Origin: Dokdonella_A soli
Lineage (GTDB): Bacteria > Pseudomonadota > Gammaproteobacteria > Xanthomonadales > Rhodanobacteraceae
DNA: 64,000 nt
Assembly: GCF_039523175.1 (NCBI RefSeq)
Contig: NZ_BAAAEU010000027.1
Location: forward strand, 1-64,000
Direction of reading: 5' to 3'
A model generated the notes under the pieces. The model saw only the letters and a program-made list of their open reading frames with translations, had not been told where the DNA came from and ran no database searches. The position numbers were made by a program, and so were the translations under genes. Shown here in pieces: positions 42,884 to 52,555 of this stretch. The first letter of the stretch is position 1, and every line of letters starts with the position of its first letter.

Positions 42884-44305
42884 ATGCAGGATCAGGACAT
42901 ACCGTTGTGCGTGGATCTCGATGGAACACTGATCCGCACGGACCTGCTGCTCGAGAGCGCACTCGCGCTGCTGCGCCGCAATCCGTTCTACCTGGTCTGC
43001 TTCATCGTCTGGCTGGCCCGCGGCAGGGCGCATCTGAAGCGCGAGGTCGCCACGCGTGCGCGCATCGATGTCGCGAGCCTGCCGTACGACGAGCGCGTGC
43101 TGGCGTGGCTGCGCGAAGCGGGGGTCGGACGCAGGCGCGTGCTCTGCACGGCATCGGACCAGAGCCTGGCCGATGCGGTCGCCGCGGAAGTCGCCGGTTT
43201 CGAGACGGTGCTCGGCAGCGACGGCGTGCGCAATCTCGGCGGTCATGGCAAGCGCGACGCACTGTGTGAGCTCTATGGCGAGCGCGGCTTCGACTATGCG
43301 GGCAACGCCGCAGTCGACCTGCACGTGTGGCGGCACGCGCGCCGCGCGATCGTGGTGAACGCGCCGGCGGGACTGGTGCGCCGCGTGCGTTCCGAATGCG
43401 AGGTCGAGCGTGTGTTCGAGCGCTGCGGTGGCGGCTGGCGTACCTGGCTGCGCGCGCTGCGCCCGCATCAATGGCTGAAGAACACGCTGGTGTTCGTGCC
43501 GATGCTGGCCGCGCATCTGGCCTTTGCGCCCGAGGCCATGCTGCGGGCGCTGATCGCATTCGTCGCGTTCAGCCTGTGCGCGTCCGGCGCCTACGTGCTC
43601 AATGATCTGTTCGATCTCGAAGCGGACCGTCGCCATCCGGGCAAGTGCCTGCGCCCATTCGCCGCGGGAGAGCTGCCGCCCGCGGCCGGTCTCGTCGCTG
43701 CGCCGCTGCTGATGCTGGCCGCAGTCGCGGTCGCAGCGTTGCTGTCGCCGCAGTTCGTGCTGGTGTTGCTCATCTACGGCGTCTCGACGCTCGCCTATTC
43801 GCTGATCCTGAAGCGCGTCGCGATGCTCGATGTGGTCACGCTGGCCGCGTTGTATACGGTGCGCATCATCGGCGGCGCGGTTGCGATTCCGGTCGAGGCG
43901 TCGTTCTGGCTGCTCGCATTCTCGATGTTCCTGTTCCTCAGCCTTGCGATGGTCAAGCGCTATACCGAACTGCGCCGCGTCGCCGCCAGTGACGAATCGA
44001 AGGCCGCCGGGCGCGGCTACAAGGTCGACGATCTCGCGCTGATCCAGTCGCTCGGTACCAGCAGCGGCTATCTCAGCGTGCTGGTGCTCGCGTTCTATAT
44101 CAACAGCACGAAGAGCGCGGCGCTGTACCGGCATCATCTGGTGCTGTGGCTGCTGACGCCGGTGCTGCTGTACTGGATCAGCCGCGTCTGGTTGATCGCG
44201 CGGCGCGGCGACATGCACGACGATCCGGTCGTGTTCGCACTGACCGACCGCGCCAGCCTCGCTGTGCTGATCGTGTTTGCGGCCGTGATCACTCTCGCGA
44301 TCTAG
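42884..44305 (+). CDS. UbiA-family prenyltransferase with N-terminal HAD domain
   Basis: 473 residues. Residues 1-180 are an HAD phosphatase-like domain: VDLDGTLIRTDLL (motif I), CTASDQSLADAVA (motif II), and GFDYAGNAAVDLHVWRHARR (motif IV). Residues about 190-473 are a UbiA prenyltransferase with eight to nine helices: LRPHQWLKNTLVFVPM, the first Asp motif SGAYVLNDLFDLEADRRHPG, and the second region MLDVVTLAALYTVRIIGG. UbiA enzymes move a prenyl chain to an aromatic or phospho-sugar acceptor. This HAD-UbiA fusion resembles the decaprenyl-phosphate phosphoribosyltransferase-like group, where a HAD domain can remove the 5' phosphate; here that is inference. Inner membrane. Confidence 0.92.
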   Translation: MQDQDIPLCVDLDGTLIRTDLLLESALALLRRNPFYLVCFIVWLARGRAHLKREVATRARIDVASLPYDERVLAWLREAGVGRRRVLCTASDQSLADAVAAEVAGFETVLGSDGVRNLGGHGKRDALCELYGERGFDYAGNAAVDLHVWRHARRAIVVNAPAGLVRRVRSECEVERVFERCGGGWRTWLRALRPHQWLKNTLVFVPMLAAHLAFAPEAMLRALIAFVAFSLCASGAYVLNDLFDLEADRRHPGKCLRPFAAGELPPAAGLVAAPLLMLAAVAVAALLSPQFVLVLLIYGVSTLAYSLILKRVAMLDVVTLAALYTVRIIGGAVAIPVEASFWLLAFSMFLFLSLAMVKRYTELRRVAASDESKAAGRGYKVDDLALIQSLGTSSGYLSVLVLAFYINSTKSAALYRHHLVLWLLTPVLLYWISRVWLIARRGDMHDDPVVFALTDRASLAVLIVFAAVITLAI

Positions 44306-44327
44306 GCACGCGTCTGCCGGTGCGTAC

Positions 44328-44431
44328 GCGGGAGCGGCTTCAGCGGCGATGCCTTTAGCCCCTTCAAGGGGAGGGCTGGGCGGGGATGGTATTCACCGAG
44401 CCGAAAGCATCGCGGCTGAAGCCGCTCCTAC
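44328..44431. repeat. Degenerate GTAG REP pair flanking a GC-rich element
   Basis: GCGGGAGCGGCTTCAGCGGC to GATGC (44328-44352, imperfect) and GCATCGCGGCTGAAGCCGCT to CCTAC (44407-44431) face each other. Between them lies an AGCCCCTTCAAGGGGAGGGC element similar to 17793-17832. The unit sits between two convergent genes, where it can stop transcription from both sides. Confidence 0.85.
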
Positions 44432-44449
44432 CAAAGGCGGCGCTGGCTT

Positions 44450-46726
44450 TTACAACATCCGCATCAATTCGGGCATCAGCGGCAGCTTGCGCACGCGCAC
44501 CGTGGTCGCGGCGTAGACCGCGTTCGCGAGCGCGGGTGCGGCGCTCGGCACGCCGATCTCGCCGGCGCCGGAAGGCTCGGCCGTGGATTCGACGATCTGC
44601 ACCTCGACATTGCGCGGCGCCTGCGCCATGCGCAGCAGCGGGTAGTCCGGGAAATTGTGCTGCTGCACCTGGCCGTCCTTCACCGTGATCGCGAGATGCA
44701 GTGCGGCGGAAACGGCGTCGATCGTGCCACCTATCATCTGCGCCTCGAGCCCGAGCGGATTGACCACGCGGCCGACATCGGCGACACAGACCGCGCGGTG
44801 GATGCGCAGGTCGCTGCCGTCGATCGACACCTCGAACGCATGTGCGGCATAGCCGCCGAACGTGAAGTGGCAGGCGATGCCGATGCCGTGGCCGTCGGTG
44901 CGGCGCGCGCCCCAGCCGATCTTTTCCGCGCACCGCTTCAGCACGTCGGCAAGGCGGCCGGTGTCGAAAGTCGGGCCGCCGTGGCCCTTGTACGGGATCT
45001 TGCGCGGCTCGCCGAGCAGGTCGAGGCGCAGTTTCACCGCATCCTGTCGGGTCGCGACCGCGACCTCGTCGATGAAGCTCTGTACCGCGAACGCGTGGAA
45101 GGTGTGGATCGGCGCGCGCCACCAGCCGCGCGGCATGCCGGAGGCCACGCTGAAGAACGTCTTGTCGAGGTTCGCGACCAGCCCGGCCGGGAAATCGTCC
45201 GGTTCGAGGCAGCCGGTGTAGATCGGCCGGCTCTTCATGCCGGCGTCGCGGTAGTTGCGCGGCGTCGCCGCGCAGCGGTGCGACCAGCCGGTGATGTGCT
45301 TCTTGCGGTCCAGCGTTGCCGCCATCGCGTGCACGCCGAACGGACGGTAGAAATCGTGCTGGAGGTCGTCCTCGCGGGTCCACATCAGTTTGACCGGCTT
45401 GCCGGCCGCCTTCGCGACCAGCACCGCCTCGGCGACATAGTCGTTCTTCAGGCGCCGGCCGAAGCCACCGCCGGCGCGGGTCATGCGGATCTCGATGTCC
45501 TTGCGTGCGATCCCGGTCAGCTGGCTGATCAGTTCCGATGCGCCATCCGGGCTCTGAAGTGAAGCGACCAGCAGTACGCTGTCCTGCCTGATCTCGATCA
45601 GCGCGGCCGGCGGTTCCATCGTCGCGTGCGCGAGGAACGGCATCTCGTAGCGCGCCTCGATGACCTGGCGCGCCTGCTTGCGTGCCTTCGCGAAGTCGCC
45701 GTCGTTGCGTACGGCGACGCCGCCTTCATTCTTGTCGAGCAGGTCGTTCGCCACGGCCGCCAGCGCGTTCGTGGATTCCTTCGCCCACGGGCCCTGCTTC
45801 CATTTCACCTTGAGCAGCTCGCGGCCCTTGAGCGCGGCCCAGGTGCTGTCGGCGAGCACCGCGACGCCGGCCGCGAGCACGCCGCCGAGTGGTTCGTCGG
45901 GCTTGGGGCCGGGAATCGCGATCACGTCCTTCACGCCGGCGACCTTGCGCGTCTCGGCGTCGTCGAACGAATCCAGCGTACCGTCGAGATACGGGCAGCG
46001 CGCGATCACCGCGACCAGTGCGTCGGCCGCGTATTCGTCGATGCCGAAGTGGCTGCGCCCGGTCACGATCGCGCGCGCGTCGGCGACGCGCGTCGGCTTG
46101 CCGATGATGCGGAACTGCTCGGGCGACTTCAGTGCGACCGGCTGCTCCGGTGGCGCGATCGATGTGGCGCTGCGTGCGAGCGCGCCATAGGTGAGTTTGC
46201 GTCCATCCGGTGCGATCACCTGGCCCGATTCGGTGCGCAGCTGTTCGGCGGGCAGGTTCCAGTCACGCGACGCGGCCTGCACCAGCAGCCAGCGCGCGGT
46301 CGCGCCGGCCTGGCGCAGTTCCTTCCAGCCATCGGTGATGCTCGTGCTGCCGCCGGCGCCCTGGTCGCCATATCTGTTCGACGGGCCCTTGTCGGTCTCG
46401 ACATAGCCGTACGGCAGCTGCACCACGCGCACCTGCGACCAGTCGACATCGAGTTCCTCGGCGATCAGCATCGGCAACGAAGTCATCACGCCCTGACCGA
46501 TCTCGCAGCCACGCGCGCCGATCACGATGCGGTTGTCGCGCTCGATGCGCAGGAATGGGCCGAGTTCGGTGAGCTCATCGCCGAGCAGGTCCGGCGGCAG
46601 GTTCGCGGCTGCCGGCTCCGCGTGCGCCCAGCGCATGCCGACCAGCAGCGCGCCCGACGCGGTGAGCGAGATCGCGAGGAAGCGGCGCCGACCGGCATTC
46701 ACGGTCGTGATTGCGTCCGCGCTCAT
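44450..46726 (-). CDS. Molybdenum hydroxylase large subunit, isoquinoline 1-oxidoreductase beta type
   Basis: 758 residues from ATG 46726, overlapping the small-subunit stop by four bases. The N-terminus is a Tat signal (NAGRRRFLAISLTASGALLV), so the complex is exported to the periplasm. Molybdopterin-binding motifs: GARGCEIGQGVMTSLPMLIA, YGDQGAGGSTSI, AGGGFGRRLKNDYVAEAVLV and EPSGAGEIGVPSAAPALANA near the C-terminus, with the GxGE catalytic-Glu motif. Domain order fits IorB-like enzymes (fused duplicated Mo domains) that oxidise N-heterocycles or aldehydes. The true substrate is unknown. There is no cytochrome c subunit or coxG/xdhC maturation gene beside it. Confidence 0.93.
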   Translation of the reverse strand: MSADAITTVNAGRRRFLAISLTASGALLVGMRWAHAEPAAANLPPDLLGDELTELGPFLRIERDNRIVIGARGCEIGQGVMTSLPMLIAEELDVDWSQVRVVQLPYGYVETDKGPSNRYGDQGAGGSTSITDGWKELRQAGATARWLLVQAASRDWNLPAEQLRTESGQVIAPDGRKLTYGALARSATSIAPPEQPVALKSPEQFRIIGKPTRVADARAIVTGRSHFGIDEYAADALVAVIARCPYLDGTLDSFDDAETRKVAGVKDVIAIPGPKPDEPLGGVLAAGVAVLADSTWAALKGRELLKVKWKQGPWAKESTNALAAVANDLLDKNEGGVAVRNDGDFAKARKQARQVIEARYEMPFLAHATMEPPAALIEIRQDSVLLVASLQSPDGASELISQLTGIARKDIEIRMTRAGGGFGRRLKNDYVAEAVLVAKAAGKPVKLMWTREDDLQHDFYRPFGVHAMAATLDRKKHITGWSHRCAATPRNYRDAGMKSRPIYTGCLEPDDFPAGLVANLDKTFFSVASGMPRGWWRAPIHTFHAFAVQSFIDEVAVATRQDAVKLRLDLLGEPRKIPYKGHGGPTFDTGRLADVLKRCAEKIGWGARRTDGHGIGIACHFTFGGYAAHAFEVSIDGSDLRIHRAVCVADVGRVVNPLGLEAQMIGGTIDAVSAALHLAITVKDGQVQQHNFPDYPLLRMAQAPRNVEVQIVESTAEPSGAGEIGVPSAAPALANAVYAATTVRVRKLPLMPELMRML

Positions 46727-47244
46727 TTGTCCTGGCTCCGCATCAGTTCGGCGGCGCGTGCGATCGCGCGTCGGATGCGCGGATAGGTGCCGCAGCGGCA
46801 GAAGTTGCCGATCGTCGCGATGTCGTCGTCGTTGGGTTTCGGCTTGCGCTGCAGCAGGTCGACCGCAGCCATGATCTGGCCGGCCTGGCAGTAGCCGCAT
46901 TGGGCGACGTCCTCTTCGATCCAGGCCTGCTGGACCGGATGCAGCGCGTTCGTCTCCAATCCCTCGATCGTCGTGATCTTGTGGTTCGCCGCGGCCTGCA
47001 TCGGCGTCACGCACGAGCGCACCGCCTTGCCGTCGATCAGCACGGTGCAGGCGCCGCAGGCGCCGATGCCACAGCCGTACTTGGTGCCGGTCAGGCGCAG
47101 GATGTCGCGCAGAAACCAGAGCAGCGGCATCGCCGGGTCGCCATCGTGGAAGTACGGCTTGCCGTTGATCGAGATCGGCAGCGGCGCCAGCGGCCGCGCA
47201 GGCCGCTTGACGGGTTCAGCGGGGTGTTCGGGTTGATTGGGCAT
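46723..47244 (-). CDS. Molybdenum hydroxylase 2Fe-2S small subunit, isoquinoline 1-oxidoreductase alpha type
   Basis: 173 residues from ATG 47244, which has GGAGA five bases upstream; ATG 47256 is possible. Two 2Fe-2S centres: the plant-type ferredoxin motif KYGCGIGACGACTVLIDG with Cys in VRSCVTPM, and the helical domain with AQCGYCQAGQIMA and NFCRCGTYPRIR. It passes electrons from the Mo centre to an acceptor, probably a periplasmic cytochrome c or the quinone pool; it has no flavin subunit. A prolonged Pro-rich start (QPEHPAEPVKRPARPLAPLP) is unusual. Translationally coupled to the large subunit. Confidence 0.93.
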   Translation of the reverse strand: MPNQPEHPAEPVKRPARPLAPLPISINGKPYFHDGDPAMPLLWFLRDILRLTGTKYGCGIGACGACTVLIDGKAVRSCVTPMQAAANHKITTIEGLETNALHPVQQAWIEEDVAQCGYCQAGQIMAAVDLLQRKPKPNDDDIATIGNFCRCGTYPRIRRAIARAAELMRSQDK

Positions 47245-47317
47245 GCAAGTCTCCATGCCCCGCGCAGGTCGCGTATCGCGTGTGCGGCGGGGGACCGCCC
47301 ATTGTCGCACGGCCGTT

Positions 47318-48643
47318 TCAGCGGGCGGGCAGGCGCCGCCAGATGAAATACACCGGCAGGCCGGCCAGCGTGATCAGTGCGCCCATGCCGGCATCGGCCG
47401 GGTGTTGCCAGATCGTCACTCCGACGATCCACAGCACCACGGCGAGGAACAGCAGCGGCAACACCGGATACCACGGTGCACGGAACGTGACCGGCTCCGC
47501 CGCGCGCGCGCGCCGGTACCAGAACAGCGTCGCGATCACCGCGGCCATGCCGAGCCAGTCGCCGACGGTCGAGTAATTCAGCAGCTGGTCGAAGGTGCCG
47601 GTCAGCGCGAGGCCGCAGGCCCACACCGCGAGCAGCACGAGGGCGATGTTCGGCGAGCGCCAGCGCGGATGCAGGCGGCCGGCGGAGCGGAAGAACACGC
47701 CGTCCGCACCCATCACCTGGAACACACGCGCGGCGCCGATCATCGAGATGTTGCAGAAGCCGAGCGTCGAGATCGCGATGCCGGCCGCGATCAGGCGCGC
47801 ACCGGCTTCGCCGAATACCCGACGCATCAGGTCCGCGGCTGGCGCCATGCTCGACGCGAGCCCTTCATGGCCGAGCACGGCGAGATAGGAAAAGTTGGCG
47901 AGCAGGTAGCACGCGGCCACCAGCAGCATGCCGAATACCAGCGCACGCGGGATCGTACGTTGCGGCTCACGCACTTCGCCGGCGATGTCGTTCACGTAGT
48001 ACCAGCCGCCGTACGAGAACAGCACCGGCATCAGCGCGCCGCCGAAGGCGAACGCATTGATCGGCGCCGGCGCCGCGCTCGGCGGCGGTGCGCCGCGTGC
48101 GATGAGGCCGATCACGATCAGCGCCGCGATCGCGGCGAGCTTGAGCACGGTCAGGATGTTCTGGGCGAGGGAGCCGGCGCGGATGCCGAACCAGTTGATG
48201 CCGGTCAGGAACACGATCGTGCCGACCGCGTACGGGCGCGGATCGGCGACCGTCACACCGAATGCGGCGCCGGCATACTGCACGAACACGGTCGCGACCG
48301 CGGCGAGCGCGCCGGAGTGGTTCACGACCAGCAGGTTCCAGCCGTACACGAACGCGACGATCAGTCCGAACGCCTCGCGCAGGTACACATAGCCGCCGCC
48401 CGCGGTAGGCCGGCGCGCACCGAGTTCGGCGTAGCAGAGCGCGCCGATCAGTGCGATCGCGCCGCCGATCGCCCAGGCCAGCATTTGTTCTCCGCCTGAG
48501 CCGGTGTGGCGCGCAATCGCAGCCGGAGTCAGGAAGATGCCGGAGCCGATCACGCCGCCGACCACGACCATCGAGGCGTCCCAGGCGTTGAGCCGGCGTG
48601 CATAGCCGACGGTCTGCTGCGTGCCGGTGCCCGCTTCGCTCAT
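47318..48643 (-). CDS. APC family amino-acid permease
   Basis: 441 residues from ATG 48643 (GGAG seven bases upstream); a longer frame to 48679 is unlikely. About 12 membrane helices. The family start is WDASMVVVGGVIGSGIFLTP, with helix 1 holding the GSGIF substrate loop; then AELGARRPTAGGGYVYLREA and SYGGWYYVNDIAGEVREPQR, the LAT/YgjI signature region. Related to the LAT-like antiporters/permeases of neutral or basic amino acids. The substrate is unknown. Inner membrane, proton- or exchange-driven. It lies 74 nt upstream of the IorA-type gene on the same strand, so it could be co-transcribed, although a promoter fits in the gap. Confidence 0.93.
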   Translation of the reverse strand: MSEAGTGTQQTVGYARRLNAWDASMVVVGGVIGSGIFLTPAAIARHTGSGGEQMLAWAIGGAIALIGALCYAELGARRPTAGGGYVYLREAFGLIVAFVYGWNLLVVNHSGALAAVATVFVQYAGAAFGVTVADPRPYAVGTIVFLTGINWFGIRAGSLAQNILTVLKLAAIAALIVIGLIARGAPPPSAAPAPINAFAFGGALMPVLFSYGGWYYVNDIAGEVREPQRTIPRALVFGMLLVAACYLLANFSYLAVLGHEGLASSMAPAADLMRRVFGEAGARLIAAGIAISTLGFCNISMIGAARVFQVMGADGVFFRSAGRLHPRWRSPNIALVLLAVWACGLALTGTFDQLLNYSTVGDWLGMAAVIATLFWYRRARAAEPVTFRAPWYPVLPLLFLAVVLWIVGVTIWQHPADAGMGALITLAGLPVYFIWRRLPAR

Positions 48644-48927
48644 GCCTGCTCTCCAAGGGTGTGGCTGCCGACGATGCAACCCGTGTGGCCGGCGGGTGCT
48701 GCGAACGCATCGTTCTGCGCGAGGCTGCGCTCTGTCATGCGCGGTCGCATAGGCGGGTTCGTGGCATCACGGTTCCGGCTCCCGTGTCGGGTCGGCGCCG
48801 ATCATGCCCGAGTTGCCGGCCGCCCGTCTGCCGATCGACGAAGCCCGCGAACATGACTGTCGGCAGATGCGTGCTGCGCATCGTCCCTCTCCAATCGCAC
48901 ACAACGCGTCTCCCGGCTGAGGTTCCC

Positions 48928-49683
48928 ATGGAAAAGATCGCCGTACGCTGCAGCGTGGCCGGTTGTGTCGCCCTGTCGCTGCTGGCCCTGCCTGTTGCCG
49001 CGATCGAGCGCGCGGACCCGGCGCCATTCATGCACCTGACCCAGGAGTTGATGGATGCAATCCCGCCCGGCAGGGCGGAGGTGTGGCAGCGCATCCTGGC
49101 CGACGACGCGATCGTGATCGACGAATTCGGACGGCGCCAGGACAAGGCGGAGGCGGTCAAGTCCATTCACCCGTTCCCGTCGGGCTTCTCGGGCAGCATC
49201 GAGATCCGCGATCCCGAGTTGCGCCTCCACGGCGACACCGCCGTGCTCAGCGGCGAGTTCTTCGAACGCGAGAGCGTGTTCGACCAGAAGCTCCTGGTGC
49301 GCTACATCTTCAGCAACACGTTCGTGCGTCGGGACGGCGACTGGAAGCTGCTCGCCTCGATCGACGTGACGTTGCCGACGGCGCCGCCCGCGCTCGATGT
49401 CCGTGACCTGCACGTGGACGATTACCCCGGCACCTACCGCTACGGCCCGGAGCGCGCGTTCACGGTAGGCGTCGAAGGCGGCAAGTTGTTCTACACGACC
49501 AAGGCCGGCGGTAAGCGCGTTGCGCTCGACGCGGTCGCGAAGGACGTGTTCATGGATGGCGGCGACGAAAGGAACCTGCTGGTCTTCCGGCGCGATGCCG
49601 CCGGACACGTGCATGAGCTGATCGAGAGGCGCAAGTTCAACGACCTGCACCTGGTTCGCGTCGAGGCGTCGTCACCGCACTGA
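48928..49683 (+). CDS. Exported NTF2-like (DUF4440) protein
   Basis: 251 residues from ATG 48928 (GAGG six bases upstream); an upstream open frame is not coding. Signal peptide EKIAVRCSVAGCVALSLLAL to PVAAIE. An NTF2-like cone (about 30-150) follows: FMHLTQELMDAIPPGRAEVW, DAIVIDEFGRRQDKAEAVKS, ELRLHGDTAVLSGEFFERES and VRYIFSNTFVRRDGDWKLLA. After it comes a roughly 80-residue beta domain (DYPGTYRYGPERAFTVGVEG to FNDLHLVRVEASS) like those appended to other DUF4440 lipases/hydrolase helpers. NTF2 pockets bind or isomerise small molecules; the ligand is unknown. Periplasmic or secreted. Confidence 0.88.
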   Translation: MEKIAVRCSVAGCVALSLLALPVAAIERADPAPFMHLTQELMDAIPPGRAEVWQRILADDAIVIDEFGRRQDKAEAVKSIHPFPSGFSGSIEIRDPELRLHGDTAVLSGEFFERESVFDQKLLVRYIFSNTFVRRDGDWKLLASIDVTLPTAPPALDVRDLHVDDYPGTYRYGPERAFTVGVEGGKLFYTTKAGGKRVALDAVAKDVFMDGGDERNLLVFRRDAAGHVHELIERRKFNDLHLVRVEASSPH

Positions 49684-49838
49684 TCCCGAAGCCGGAGCAG
49701 GCCGTCCGATGGGCGCCATCCGGTTGTCCGCCTGCGCCGCGCCCTTATTCCGACTGATCATGGCCACCTCGTTGCGTTCTGCTGCGGCGCACGAAAGAAT
49801 GCCGCGCTCTACGGCCCATTCGCACCGAGGACACGCCC

Positions 49839-52484
49839 TTGAGTTCCACCGACGCCCGCGCGTCGCGGTCTGCCGCGACGCTGCCCACGAGCCACGACGC
49901 CCCCGGCAGACCCTGGGTCGTCGCCAAGTTCGGCGGCACCAGCGTCTCGACGCGCCCGCGCTGGGAGACGATCCAGCGCATCGCCGCCGAGCATCATGCG
50001 CGCGGCCGCAACGTATTGATCGTGGTGTCCGCGCTGTCCGGCATCACCGACCTGCTCAAGGCGATCGCCGAGGCGCGCGGCGACGAGGCACGCTGCCGCG
50101 AGGCGCAGGTCGGCATCGTCGAACGTCATCATTCGCTGCATCGCGACCTCGAACTGCCGACGCGTAACGCGCTCGATGGCTGGCTCGCGCGACTCGATCA
50201 GCTGATCGCCGATCCGCGCCGGTCGCAGTCCGCACTGCCCTGGGCTGCCGACGTGTTCGCGCTCGGCGAGCTGATGTCGAGCACGCTTGGTGCCGCATTC
50301 CTCGGCATGCAAGGGCTGGCCACGAACTGGCTCGATGCGCGCGAGCATCTGCGCGCGCAGCCACTGGCGAACCAGAGCGCATGGGCGCGCCATTTGTCCG
50401 CGACCGTGCCGGCAGCGCCGGAAGCGGCGTTCGCGAAAGAGCTGGCCACACGCGGCGAGGTGTTCATCACGCAGGGCTTCATCGCGCGCAACGGTGACGG
50501 CGAGACCGTGCTGCTCGGTCGCGGCGGATCGGATACCTCGGCCGGCTATTTCGGCGCGATGCTGAAGGCCGAATGCGTCGAGATCTGGACCGACGTGCCC
50601 GGCATGTTCAGCGCGAATCCGCGCATCGTGCCCGAGGCGCGCCTGCTCGCGCGGCTCGACTACGAGGAAGCGCAGGAGATCGCGACGACCGGCGCCAAGG
50701 TGCTGCACCCGCGCTCGCTCGGACCGCTGCGCCGCGCCGGCGTGCCGCTGGTCATCAAGGACACCAATCGCCCGCATCTGGCCGGCACCGAGATCCGTGC
50801 CGCCGCGGCCGACGCGGCACCGTGCGTGAAGGCGATCAGCGCGCGCAAGGGCGTCACCCTGGTGTCGATGGAAACGGTCGGGATGTGGCAGCAGGTCGGC
50901 TTCCTTGCCGACGTGTTCGGCGAGTTCAAGCGGCACGGCCTGTCGGTCGACCTGATCGGCTCGGCCGAGACCAACGTGACCGTGTCGCTGGATCCCACCG
51001 AGAACCTGGTCAATTCCGATGTGCTGTCCGCACTTGCCGCGGATCTCGCGAAGATCTGCCGGGTCAAGGTCATCGCGCCGTGCGCGGCGATCACCTTGGT
51101 CGGGCGCGGCATGCGTGCGCAGTTGCATCGATTGTCGGCCGTGCTCGCCGAGTTCGGCGCACTCGACGTGCACCTGATCAGCCAATCCTCGAACAACCTG
51201 AATCTCACCTTCGTCATCGACGAGGCGCTGGTCGACGATCTGATTCCGCGCCTGCACACACTCCTGATCCGCGCTGATGCGCTGCGCGTCGAGGACGGCG
51301 CGGTGTTCGGTCCGAGCTGGCGCCAGCTGGCCGACGACGGCGCTCCGGCATCTCGCGAAACCTGGTGGCGGCGCGAGCGCGGGAAGCTGCTGCAGCTCGC
51401 CGCCGAAGCATCGCCCCGTTATGTGTATTCGCTGGGGCAAGTGCGGGCCCAGGCGCAGTCGCTACGCGCGCTCGGCACCGTGGATCGCTGGCACTACGCG
51501 CTGAAGGCGAATCCGCATCCGGCGATACTGCGCGCGCTGCACGAAGAAGGTTTCGCGTTCGAGTGCGTGTCGTTCGCCGAAGTCGAGGCGGTTCGTGCCG
51601 CGGTATCCGCGCTGCCGGCAGAGCGCATCCTGTTCACGCCGAACTTCGCGCCGCGCGAGGAATATGCGGCTGCGCTCGCGGCCGGCGTAAGAGTCACGCT
51701 CGATGCGTTGCACCCGCTGCAGCATTGGAGCGAGTTGTTCGCGAATCAGGACATCCATCTGCGCGTCGATCTCGGCGCCGGCCGCGGCCATCACGACAAG
51801 GTGAAGACCGGTGGCGTCACCTCGAAGTTCGGCGTCGCGCTGGAGCAGGTCGACGAGTTCCGCGCGCTCGCGCGCAAGGCGGGTGCGCGCATCGTCGGCC
51901 TGCATGCGCATCTGGGCTCGGGCATCCTCGATGCCTCGCACTGGCGCTCGGTATACGCGCAACTGGCCAGCCTCGCGGAAGGTTTCAGCCGCATCGAATC
52001 GCTGGATATTGGCGGCGGTCTCGGCGTGCCGTCGCGCCCCGACGAGACGGCGCTCGACCTTGCCGCGCTGGGCGATGCACTCGCCGAGGTCAAGCGTGCG
52101 TATCCACAATTCGCGCTCTGGATGGAACCGGGTCGCTTCCTCGTCGCCGATGCCGGCGTGCTGCTTGCACGCGTGACACAAACCAAGCGCAAGGGCTCGG
52201 TGAGCTATGTCGGCGTCGATGCCGGCATGAACTCGCTGATCCGCCCGGCGCTGTACGAGGCCTGGCACGAGATCGTCAACCTGAGCCGCCTGGATGAACC
52301 ATCCGCCGCGATGGTCCAGGTCGTCGGTCCGATCTGCGAAACCGGCGACGTGATCGGCGCGAACCGGCGCCTGCCCGAATGCCGTGAAGGCGACGTGCTG
52401 CTGATCGCGCAGGCCGGCGCCTACGGCGCGGTAATGGCCTCGCGCTACAACCTGCGCGAGCCGGCGGAAGAGGTGGTGCTGTGA
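49839..52484 (+). CDS. Bifunctional aspartate kinase / diaminopimelate decarboxylase
   Basis: 881 residues from TTG 49839 (GAGGA about eight bases upstream). Residues 1-465 are aspartate kinase: VVAKFGGTSVST near the start, VSALSGITDLLKA, RGGSDTSAGYFGAM, ELMSSTLGAAFL, then ACT domains (VTLVSMETVGMWQQVGFLAD). From about 490 comes DAP decarboxylase: PLP Lys556 in HYALKANPHP, LGAGRGHHDKVKTGG, HAHLGSGI, DIGGGLGVPSR, and the Cys loop VGPICETGDVIG. It catalyses the first and last steps of lysine synthesis. Such LysC-LysA fusions are typical of Xanthomonadaceae. DAP consumed here is the cross-link residue of peptidoglycan, which fits its place at the head of an operon with murL and murD2. Control by lysine through the ACT domains is expected. 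Confidence 0.95.
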   Translation: MSSTDARASRSAATLPTSHDAPGRPWVVAKFGGTSVSTRPRWETIQRIAAEHHARGRNVLIVVSALSGITDLLKAIAEARGDEARCREAQVGIVERHHSLHRDLELPTRNALDGWLARLDQLIADPRRSQSALPWAADVFALGELMSSTLGAAFLGMQGLATNWLDAREHLRAQPLANQSAWARHLSATVPAAPEAAFAKELATRGEVFITQGFIARNGDGETVLLGRGGSDTSAGYFGAMLKAECVEIWTDVPGMFSANPRIVPEARLLARLDYEEAQEIATTGAKVLHPRSLGPLRRAGVPLVIKDTNRPHLAGTEIRAAAADAAPCVKAISARKGVTLVSMETVGMWQQVGFLADVFGEFKRHGLSVDLIGSAETNVTVSLDPTENLVNSDVLSALAADLAKICRVKVIAPCAAITLVGRGMRAQLHRLSAVLAEFGALDVHLISQSSNNLNLTFVIDEALVDDLIPRLHTLLIRADALRVEDGAVFGPSWRQLADDGAPASRETWWRRERGKLLQLAAEASPRYVYSLGQVRAQAQSLRALGTVDRWHYALKANPHPAILRALHEEGFAFECVSFAEVEAVRAAVSALPAERILFTPNFAPREEYAAALAAGVRVTLDALHPLQHWSELFANQDIHLRVDLGAGRGHHDKVKTGGVTSKFGVALEQVDEFRALARKAGARIVGLHAHLGSGILDASHWRSVYAQLASLAEGFSRIESLDIGGGLGVPSRPDETALDLAALGDALAEVKRAYPQFALWMEPGRFLVADAGVLLARVTQTKRKGSVSYVGVDAGMNSLIRPALYEAWHEIVNLSRLDEPSAAMVQVVGPICETGDVIGANRRLPECREGDVLLIAQAGAYGAVMASRYNLREPAEEVVL

Positions 52485-52514
52485 CGCGTCCAGCCGGCGG
52501 GACGACGTTTTTGT

Positions 52515-52550
52515 CCCCTCTCCCTCCGGGGAGAGGGCCAGGGAGAGGGG
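52515..52550. repeat. CCCTCTCCCTCCGGGGAGAG repeat, upstream copy
   Basis: CCCCTCTCCCTCCGGGGAGA to AGGGAGAGGGG, 31 nt past the lysC-lysA stop. It contains the GAGGGG that serves as ribosome-binding site for the DUF559 gene. An inverted relative is at 52896-52933, so the small gene lies between two inverted copies. Confidence 0.85.
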
Positions 52551-52555
52551 CCGTC

